Assembly (NCBI GenBank): GCA_002329395.1
Contig: DCTQ01000003.1
Span: 1 to 11,251, forward strand
DNA: 11,251 nt
Direction of reading: 5' to 3'
Source of the DNA: Candidatus Avelusimicrobium alvi
GTDB taxonomy: Bacteria > Elusimicrobiota > Elusimicrobia > Elusimicrobiales > Elusimicrobiaceae
Notes under the pieces: generated by a model
Told to the model about the DNA's origin: nothing
Seen by the model: the letters and a program-made list of their open reading frames with translations, nothing else
The model's database searches: none
Translations under genes and position numbers: made by a program
In this document: in pieces, positions 1 through 5,113 of the stretch
Layout: the number at the start of each line of letters is the position of its first letter
Numbering within the stretch: position 1 is the stretch's first letter

Positions 1-125
1 TATAAACAGGGCTAAGACCTGCATGAAACAGCAAAACGACTCTTCCTTTCAATGGAACCACACCGTTTAAACAAGGCCGCCAAGCAACGTAACATCCGCA
101 CAGCCACGGCTTTGCCCGAAATTAC

Positions 126-154
126 TTGACAAAATAGTATTTTTATACTATAAT
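126..154 (+). promoter_or_regulatory. Perfect-consensus sigma-70-type promoter
   Basis: The -35 hexamer TTGACA is at 126-131 and the -10 hexamer TATAAT at 149-154, separated by exactly 17 bases. Both boxes match the housekeeping sigma consensus in all positions. Transcription would start near 161, giving a leader of about 30 bases before the ATG at 191. A full-consensus promoter is unusual in front of a small unknown gene and suggests either strong expression or tight repression; the palindrome overlapping its spacer and -10 box fits the second option. Confidence 0.85.
134..151. repeat. Inverted repeat inside the promoter (operator candidate)
   Basis: ATAGTAT at 134-140 and ATACTAT at 145-151 are perfect 7-base inverted repeats around a TTTT centre. 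The element fills most of the spacer and covers the first half of the -10 box, so a dimeric protein bound here would block RNA polymerase. The symmetry is directly visible; an operator role is inferred, and no regulator gene lies in the window to pair with it. Some AT-rich symmetry is expected by chance near a -10 box. Confidence 0.5.
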
Positions 155-190
155 TTGTGAAATTTATAGTTACTTCATTTTGGACAGCCT

Positions 191-682
191 ATGTTTACCC
201 GCGAAAAACTCAAAGCCGCTTTTAAATGGTTGCTCTGGCAATACCCCTCGCTGCTCAACACGGCGCTCATGGCGGGAGTATTCTATACCTATCTGACAGA
301 CATTATTGACCCTTTTTGGCCGTATTATTGGAACCTCCCCACCTATATTGAAGTGGCGCTGGACGGCGTGCGGAGCATTTACCTCTTGGGATTTGCCGTC
401 CACACCGTGGGCAAACCACGTCCGTGGCGCGGTTTTTCAAGCGCCCTTCTCCAATTGATTCTGCTCGGCATTCCGCTGCGCCTGATGGATGAATACTACC
501 ACATTTCCGTATTGGGCCGGATGGGCCCCGGCGTGCGCACCCAGGCCATCAACTCCATCCTGCCGGCGGCGGCCTGTATCATCGCGCTGTATAAGATTCA
601 TACCGGCAAACGCTTTGCCGTGTGGGAAATCATCCTCTATATTCTGACACTTTGGATTGGGCTTATTTACCTTCCTTTTTAG
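191..682 (+). CDS. Small multi-pass inner-membrane protein, unknown function
   Basis: I do not recognise this 163-residue protein. It is strongly hydrophobic, with likely membrane segments near residues 17-36, 52-73, 82-98, 118-134 and 143-162 (four or five in all), linked by short charged loops such as GKPRPWRG (74-81) and HTGKR (137-141). Trp and Tyr cluster at the segment ends, as is usual at membrane interfaces. There is no cleavable signal peptide and no obvious catalytic motif. The start ATG at 191 is about 30 bases downstream of the expected transcription start of the consensus promoter; the ribosome-binding site is weak (only a GGA at 182-184). The next gene, a Tlde1-like cell-wall enzyme, begins 107 bases downstream. 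An immunity or anchoring partner role for that enzyme is possible, but the only support is adjacency. Confidence 0.8.
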   Translation: MFTREKLKAAFKWLLWQYPSLLNTALMAGVFYTYLTDIIDPFWPYYWNLPTYIEVALDGVRSIYLLGFAVHTVGKPRPWRGFSSALLQLILLGIPLRLMDEYYHISVLGRMGPGVRTQAINSILPAAACIIALYKIHTGKRFAVWEIILYILTLWIGLIYLPF

Positions 683-757
683 ATGACCCTATAACTACGT
701 TGCAGTCCCTTATCTCATCCCCCGCCGGCGCGCCCGCGCCGCGCTTTCCGCCGTCCC

Positions 758-782
758 CCTTTGTTATTTCATAAACAAGGAG
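758..782 (+). promoter_or_regulatory. Weak hairpin covering the Shine-Dalgarno sequence
   Basis: The ribosome-binding site AAGGAG (777-782) of the Tlde1-like gene can pair with bases just upstream. C758-C759, T761-T762 and GTT (763-765) pair with AACAAGG (774-780), with T760 bulged and an eight-base loop (766-773). The stem has seven pairs, mostly A-T, so it would be marginally stable. It could modulate translation, for example with temperature, but may be incidental. The site decides the start: spacing is 7 bases to the ATG at 790 but only 1 base to the ATG at 784. Confidence 0.3.
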
Positions 783-789
783 AATGCTT

Positions 790-1416
790 ATGCCTTCCGC
801 ATACAACCCCCAAAAAGACGTATTCAACATTATTGACGGGAAGAAACAACCCGTCAAACCCTACGATATGAGCGGGAAAAAGAAACAAGAACCGCATCTG
901 GAATCTCTCCGTTTTGACGGAGAAAGACTGACCGCGTTTGCCGTCAACAAAGAAGGGCGCCGCTTCAGTTTTTCCCTCCCCGCCGATTCGGGTTTCCCTC
1001 TGGACGAAAATCACAGCGTCTTTGATTATTCCCCGCAGAGACAACAACAGAAAGACGAAGGCCCCATCCCGGAAGGGACGTATACCGTTAACCCCAAGGA
1101 AATCCAACATCCTAACCTTATAGACGAAGCCATCGGCATGGCGGGAGCCTTTGCCAAGAAAAAATTAGGCAGATTCCCCGGAGGAAGCATACCGTGGGGC
1201 AACTGCCGCATTCCCATTACCCAAACGGAAGAACAAGCCCAAAAGACGAAACGGGACGGATTCAGCATCCACGGAGGAAAAAGAAGAGGCAGCGCGGGAT
1301 GTATTGACCTGACGGATAAAGACGAAAAATTCTGTGAGTTTATTGAAAAATACCGGGGCAAAAACCAAACAAGCGTCCCGCTGACGGTGGAATATCCCAA
1401 AAACAGAAAAAAATAA
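790..1416 (+). CDS. Tlde1/DUF2778-like L,D-transpeptidase-fold protein
   Basis: This 208-residue protein matches the Tlde1 (DUF2778) pattern. It has a domain opening LRFDGERL (40-47), a PADSGFP segment (64-70), the GPIPEGTY motif (91-98) and the catalytic block FSIHGG..GSAGCIDL, with His161 and Cys171 ten residues apart and Ser168 between them. This His/Cys pair is the family's active site. Characterised Tlde1 members are type VI secretion effectors that cut or edit peptidoglycan tetrapeptides as L,D-carboxypeptidase/transpeptidases. As in those, there is no signal peptide; the N-terminal 38 residues are polar and Lys-rich. The ATG at 790 is chosen because AAGGAG lies 7 bases upstream; the ATG at 784 is too close. 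Hand counts give 27/60 GC at 841-900 and 31/60 at 1201-1260, against 39/60 at 1801-1860 in the next gene, which hints at transfer. No secretion apparatus is visible here, so a housekeeping wall role remains possible. Confidence 0.8.
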   Translation: MPSAYNPQKDVFNIIDGKKQPVKPYDMSGKKKQEPHLESLRFDGERLTAFAVNKEGRRFSFSLPADSGFPLDENHSVFDYSPQRQQQKDEGPIPEGTYTVNPKEIQHPNLIDEAIGMAGAFAKKKLGRFPGGSIPWGNCRIPITQTEEQAQKTKRDGFSIHGGKRRGSAGCIDLTDKDEKFCEFIEKYRGKNQTSVPLTVEYPKNRKK

Positions 1417-1435
1417 CTTCCCGGCATTCACAAAA

Positions 1436-1469
1436 CCCCGCCCGAAAGCAACCGGGCGGGGCGTATTTT
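1436..1469. terminator. Bidirectional intrinsic terminator between convergent genes
   Basis: CCCCGCCCG (1436-1444) and CGGGCGGGG (1453-1461) form a perfect 9-bp GC stem with an 8-base loop. On the plus strand it is followed by CGTATTTT; on the minus strand it is followed directly by TTTTGTG. It lies between the 3' ends of the Tlde1-like gene and the GH3 gene and can serve both. The minus-strand tail is closer to the stem, so termination of the GH3 transcript looks the stronger. Confidence 0.85.
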
Positions 1470-1481
1470 AAAACGGCACCT

Positions 1482-3191
1482 TTACTCCAGCCGTACGGGC
1501 AGACGGCCCTTGGCGGGCGCATCGCCCAGCAGAATTTGCGCGGCGGTCTGCGCCGTATACACGGTGGGGCCGTAGAGCGCCAGCACCGTCCGCGCCTGCG
1601 GATAAAGCGGGATTTCGTACGGATTTAATAAGGATACCAACACCGCAGGAGTACCTTGTTTCCGCGCGCTTTCCAGCAGGGAATTGACCGTTTGCCGCTG
1701 CCGCGCGTCCATCGCGCTCGTGCGCGAAGTGCCCACCGCCAGCGCGTCCGCGCCGCTTAAACATTGCCGCGCCAGAAGCGCGTCTTTTTCGCCGGGCGTA
1801 CGCGGCGCAAACACGGAGCGCACCGTCTTGCCGCGGGCGGAAAGTTCATCCGTAAACGCTTTGAGCTGGAGGCTGAAAATATCGTCCGCAAAAAACACCG
1901 CGCAAACGGTTTGTTTGTCCGCGCCCAGCGGGATGAGGCGCTGTTCGTCGCGCACGAGGGTCACGCCCGCCTGAGCCGCGCGGCGGGAAGCGTCGTCAAA
2001 GCCCGTATCCTGCACGGCGGCGCGGTCTTCAAACAGCCCCAGGCGTTCTTTTAAATCCAGCACTTTTTGGGCGGACTCCAAAATAAATTCGCCGGACACT
2101 TCCGGCCGGGCCGACGCCAGCGTGCCTTCCACATAATCGGCGGCGCGCTTGGGATAGGTGCGCGCGGTTTTTACGTCGCGCACGTCCCCGCTTAAAAGCA
2201 GGATGTTATTGCCCGCGCCGTATGCGCGGCGTACGATTTCTTCCACCGTAACGCCCTTTACGGCCCCCATATCCAGCCCGTCGGTAGCGATCAGGCCTTT
2301 AAAGCCCATTTTCCGGCGCAGCAGCCGCTGCATAATCTCCGTGGAAAACATGGCGGAATTGTCTTTATCCAGCGCGGGATACACCACATGCGCGCTCATC
2401 ACGCCCGTTACGCCGGCGTCCACCGCCGGCTGAAAAGCCGAAATATGCGCGCTCCACAATTTATCCGCCGGCAAGTCCGTTACCGGCTGGGTGTAGTGGG
2501 AATCCACGGACGTATCCCCGTGCCCCGGGAAATGTTTGACAAACGCCGGCACGCCGTTATTTTCCAGCGCGCGCACGGCCGCGGCGGAAAACCGCCCGAC
2601 GCGGGCGGCGTCATCCCCAAACGAACGGGTTTGAATGATGGGATTAAGCGGGTTGGAATTGACGTCCGTTACCGGGCCCAGCGCGGTGTTGGCCCCGGCC
2701 AGCAGGATTTCGCGCGCCTGGGCGGCGTATGCGTCCGCCACGATTTTTTCGTCGCCGGAGGCGGCCAGCAGCATATTGGAGGGCATTTGCTTCAGCCCCA
2801 GGTACATGGGCGAAGTTACCGTTCCCCCCTCGTAATCAATTGCCAGCAAAAGCGGGATTTGATGCGGGCTTTTGGCGGCCCATTTGTTTAAATCGCGTAT
2901 GGTTTTTAACAGTTTTTTACGCTGTTTGGCCACAAAACGCGCCTGGTTTTTGGCCGTAATTTCAGGGTGCGTAACCAGGCCCTCGTTGGCTTTAATAAAA
3001 AAACCGGTTACTTCGCCGTTTAATACGGCTTGTTTAAACGCCTTTTGCTGCCCGATGACGACGCGCGGCATAATGGTCTGCCCGACCCGTTCGCGCAGCG
3101 AAAGAGAATCCGCCCCCGGGGCCGGAGCGGCCCGGAGCGCGGCGGCGGCCAACAGACACGCCGCCAGCACGGTAAGTTTATGAGTTGGCAT
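1482..3191 (-). CDS. Secreted two-domain GH3 beta-N-acetylhexosaminidase (NagZ-like)
   Basis: Likely removes terminal beta-N-acetylglucosamine from peptidoglycan fragments or other glycans outside the cytoplasm. Residues 1 to about 25 form a signal peptide (Lys5, then an Ala/Leu-rich core, with Ala-rich cleavage options at 21-24). The TIM-barrel domain spans about 30-390 and carries the hexosaminidase signatures IDYEGG (118-123), KHFPGHGDTSVDSH (219-232, with the Asp230/His232 acid-base dyad) and ATDGLDMGAV (302-311, Asp304 the nucleophile). VTLVRDEQRLIPL (410-422) opens the C-terminal GH3 domain. At 569 residues with a leader it resembles the exported Bacillus NagZ layout, not the single-domain cytoplasmic NagZ of about 340 residues in enterobacteria. 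LAAC at 9-12 resembles a lipobox, but the hydrophobic run before it is very short. The gap to thrS is 65 bases, mostly terminator; TATACA on the minus strand (3205-3200) is the only -10-like box. Confidence 0.93.
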   Translation of the reverse strand: MPTHKLTVLAACLLAAAALRAAPAPGADSLSLRERVGQTIMPRVVIGQQKAFKQAVLNGEVTGFFIKANEGLVTHPEITAKNQARFVAKQRKKLLKTIRDLNKWAAKSPHQIPLLLAIDYEGGTVTSPMYLGLKQMPSNMLLAASGDEKIVADAYAAQAREILLAGANTALGPVTDVNSNPLNPIIQTRSFGDDAARVGRFSAAAVRALENNGVPAFVKHFPGHGDTSVDSHYTQPVTDLPADKLWSAHISAFQPAVDAGVTGVMSAHVVYPALDKDNSAMFSTEIMQRLLRRKMGFKGLIATDGLDMGAVKGVTVEEIVRRAYGAGNNILLLSGDVRDVKTARTYPKRAADYVEGTLASARPEVSGEFILESAQKVLDLKERLGLFEDRAAVQDTGFDDASRRAAQAGVTLVRDEQRLIPLGADKQTVCAVFFADDIFSLQLKAFTDELSARGKTVRSVFAPRTPGEKDALLARQCLSGADALAVGTSRTSAMDARQRQTVNSLLESARKQGTPAVLVSLLNPYEIPLYPQARTVLALYGPTVYTAQTAAQILLGDAPAKGRLPVRLE

Positions 3192-3206
3192 ACACTCATT
3201 GTATAG

Positions 3207-3240
3207 AAAAAACGCCCCGCCGTAAAGCGGAGCGTTTTTT
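3207..3240. terminator. Symmetric intrinsic terminator downstream of thrS
   Basis: The hairpin pairs CGC (3213-3215) with GCG (3232-3234) and CCGC (3217-3220) with GCGG (3227-3230), with one C-A mismatch and a six-base loop. It is flanked by six A (3207-3212) and six T (3235-3240). Both strands therefore show a stem followed by six T, the classic terminator form. On the minus strand it ends the thrS transcript just before the GH3 gene. Confidence 0.9.
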
Positions 3241-3256
3241 CTAAAAGTCCGGCGGA

Positions 3257-5008
3257 CTATTTTAACAGATTGGCCAGGCTGAAAGACGCGGCTTCTTCTT
3301 TCATTTTGGCAATCACTTCGTCCACGGGCAGGGCGGCCGTATTTTCGCCGTTTTTCAGGCGGACGGTCAGCTTGCCCTCGGCGGCTTCCTTCGCGCCGAT
3401 GATGGCCGTGTACGGGATGCGCTGCATATGCGCCTCGCGGATTTTTAAGCCCAGTTTTTCCGGTCTTACGTCCAGCTCCGGGCGCAGGCCCGCTTCGCGC
3501 ATTTTTAAGAACACTTCTTTGGCGAAGGGAATCTGGTCGTCGGTCAGCGTCAGGAGTTTAATCTGCACCGGGGCCAGCCACAGCGGGAACCAGCCCGCAA
3601 AGTGCTCAATAATCACGCCCGTAAAGCGTTCAATGCTGCCGAACATCGCGCGATGCACCATAATCGGGCGCTGGCGGCCTTCGGAAGACACGTATTCCAG
3701 GTCAAAGCGCTGGGGCAGGTTGAAGTCAAACTGGATGGTGGACAGCTGCCACAGGCGGCCGATGGCGTCCATCACCTTAATATCAATTTTCGGCCCGTAG
3801 AAAGCGGCTTCGCCGGCGTGCGTGGTGTAGGGAATATTGTTGGCTTCCAGCACGTGCTTTAAGGCGTTTTCGGCGCGGTCCCAGTCTTTTACGTCGCCGG
3901 TGAAATGTTCCGGGTGTTCCGGGTCGCGCGTGGAAAGCTCCACGGAGTATTTTTCAAAGCCGAACGTTTTGAAAATATGCATCGCAAATTCAAAACACTG
4001 TTTGACTTCGTCCTCCACCTGCTCGGGCGTGCAGAAAATGTGCGCGTCGTCCTGCGTAAAGCCGCGCACGCGCAAGAGGCCGTGCAGCGCGCCGGAGCGT
4101 TCGTAGCGGTACACCGTGCCGAGCTCGGAAAGGCGGAGGGGCAGGTCGCGGTAGCTTCTTAAATGGGTTTTATAAATTTCCACGTGGAAGGGGCAGTTCA
4201 TCGGCTTAATCTGGTATTTTTCGCCGTCCACTTCCATGGGGTGGAACATACTGTCCGAATAAAAGCCCGCGTGGCCGCTGACTTCAAACAAATGCAGGCG
4301 CGCGATGTGGGGGCTGACCACCAGGTCGTAGCCGCGCTTTAAATTCTGGTCTTTAATCCAGTCCTCCAGAATTTTGCGCAGCATGCCGCCTTTGGGGTGC
4401 ATGAGAATCAGGCCGGGGCCGACATTGTCGTTAATGCTGAACAGGTCCAATTCCGGGCCCAGTTTGCGGTGGTCGCGCTTGGCGGCTTCTTCCTGCTGTT
4501 TGATATAGGCGTTGAGTTCGTCCTTCGTGTCAAAGCACAGGCCGTAAATGCGCTGGAGCATGGGGCGTTTTTCGTCCCCGCGCCAGTACGCGCCGGCGAT
4601 GGCGGTCAGTTTAAAACTGTTAATTTTGCCCGTATGTTCTACGTGCGGGCCGCGGCAGAGGTCGGCATAGCCGCCGTTGGTGTAGACGGTAATCGTACCG
4701 TCTTCCAGCTCTTCAATCAGTTCAAGCTTGTACGTTTCGCCGCGTTTTTCAAAAAATTCTTTGGCTTCGGCTTTGCTCATCTCCTTACGTTCAAAGGGCT
4801 GGCGGGCCTTGATGATTTCTTTCATCTTGGTCTCAATCAGCTTTAAATCTTCGGGAGTGAATTGTTTGGGGCAGTCAAAATCGTAATAGAAGCCGTTTTC
4901 AATAGCCGGGCCGATACCGAGTTTCGTACCGGGGAACAACTGCTGCACCGCCTGCGCCATCACGTGCGCGCACGAGTGGCGCTTTGTTTCTAAGTCCTTG
5001 TTTTCCAT
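3257..5008 (-). CDS. thrS: Threonyl-tRNA synthetase lacking the TGS domain
   Basis: Charges tRNA-Thr with threonine. Numbered from the ATG at 5008 (583 residues): the N2 editing domain opens with HSCAH (His11, His15) and has CRGPH (Cys118, His122), so the four residues that edit mischarged serine are present. The class II core follows, with zinc ligands Cys272, His323 and His452, motif 2 around VYRYERSG (299-306, Arg301) and motif 3 around GSIERF (457-462, Arg461). The anticodon-binding domain covers about 480-580. E. coli ThrRS (642 residues) has a TGS domain before the editing domain; here it is absent, a form known in several bacterial lineages. The start is uncertain. An in-frame TTG at 5059 adds 17 residues unlike any ThrRS, and its AAGGA is only 3 bases away. 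The ATG has no good ribosome-binding site, but homology favours it. Transcription probably starts from the extended -10 promoter near 5086. Confidence 0.96.
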   Translation of the reverse strand: MENKDLETKRHSCAHVMAQAVQQLFPGTKLGIGPAIENGFYYDFDCPKQFTPEDLKLIETKMKEIIKARQPFERKEMSKAEAKEFFEKRGETYKLELIEELEDGTITVYTNGGYADLCRGPHVEHTGKINSFKLTAIAGAYWRGDEKRPMLQRIYGLCFDTKDELNAYIKQQEEAAKRDHRKLGPELDLFSINDNVGPGLILMHPKGGMLRKILEDWIKDQNLKRGYDLVVSPHIARLHLFEVSGHAGFYSDSMFHPMEVDGEKYQIKPMNCPFHVEIYKTHLRSYRDLPLRLSELGTVYRYERSGALHGLLRVRGFTQDDAHIFCTPEQVEDEVKQCFEFAMHIFKTFGFEKYSVELSTRDPEHPEHFTGDVKDWDRAENALKHVLEANNIPYTTHAGEAAFYGPKIDIKVMDAIGRLWQLSTIQFDFNLPQRFDLEYVSSEGRQRPIMVHRAMFGSIERFTGVIIEHFAGWFPLWLAPVQIKLLTLTDDQIPFAKEVFLKMREAGLRPELDVRPEKLGLKIREAHMQRIPYTAIIGAKEAAEGKLTVRLKNGENTAALPVDEVIAKMKEEAASFSLANLLK

Positions 5009-5025
5009 TTTGGTTTGCGCTATGA

Positions 5026-5054
5026 TCCTGCCGGCCACAACGACCGGGCCAGGA
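5026..5054 (-). promoter_or_regulatory. thrS leader hairpin with anticodon-like loop
   Basis: On the minus strand CTGGCC (5052-5047) pairs with GGCCGG (5036-5031), using one G-U pair, around the ten-base loop CGGUCGUUGU (5046-5037). An alternative fold pairs TCCTG (5054-5050) with CAGGA (5030-5026) plus two bulged segments and keeps CGU and UGU in the loop. After its first base the loop reads GGU-CGU-UGU, the three bacterial threonine anticodons. E. coli thrS is translationally autoregulated by leader stem-loops that mimic tRNA-Thr, one with a CGU-type loop. The mimicry here is suggestive only: the stem lies 17 bases upstream of the ATG and the arms are not shown to be conserved. Confidence 0.35.
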
Positions 5055-5073
5055 GTCAAAGGTCCTTAATTAA

Positions 5074-5089
5074 GATATAATATTATATC
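5074..5089. repeat. 16-bp perfect palindrome with divergent -10 boxes
   Basis: GATATAATATTATATC (5074-5089) is its own reverse complement. It contains TATAAT on the plus strand (5076-5081) and on the minus strand (5087-5082), so a single element supplies the -10 box for both thrS and the divergent phosphoglycerol transferase gene at 5114. The plus-strand -35 region (5053-5058, GAGTCA) is weak and no TGn precedes the plus -10. Firing in both directions at once would be mutually exclusive at this spot. Confidence 0.6.
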
Positions 5090-5090
5090 A
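5082..5090 (-). promoter_or_regulatory. thrS promoter, extended -10 type
   Basis: Read on the minus strand, 5090-5082 is TGATATAAT: a perfect TATAAT (5087-5082) preceded by TGn, the extended -10 element that can replace a good -35 box. The -35 position (about 5110-5105, AATTCC) is poor, as expected for this class. Transcription would start near 5075, giving a leader of about 66 bases to the ATG at 5008. Confidence 0.65.
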
Positions 5091-5113
5091 AATTGACAGG
5101 AAACGGAATTTAA

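Noticed and set aside
1..70. Partial gene entering from the left edge (plus frame 2 open to a stop at 68-70), or a minus-strand gene starting near 24-36
   Set aside because: Only about 22 plus-strand codons and 8-12 minus-strand codons are visible, with no recognisable protein sequence and no well-spaced ribosome-binding site for the ATG at 24.
667..695. Separate promoter for the Tlde1-like gene (TTACCT, 17 bases, TATAAC) at the end of the membrane-protein gene
   Set aside because: The -10 is 5/6 but the -35 is only 3/6 to consensus. It is possible but too weak to list; co-transcription from the promoter at 126-154 is equally likely.
784..789. ATG at 784 as the start of the Tlde1-like gene
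   Set aside because: It is only 1 base from the AAGGAG at 777-782; the in-frame ATG at 790 has a normal 7-base spacing.
2388..2891. Long plus-strand open frames antisense to the GH3 and thrS genes
   Set aside because: They are Arg/Ala/Pro-rich shadows produced by the GC-rich codon pattern of the real minus-strand genes and have no plausible ribosome-binding sites or domains.
5009..5059. Extending thrS to the in-frame TTG at 5059
   Set aside because: The extra 17 residues do not resemble any ThrRS N-terminus or TGS domain, and the AAGGA upstream is only 3 bases from the TTG. The ATG at 5008 starts where the editing domain begins.
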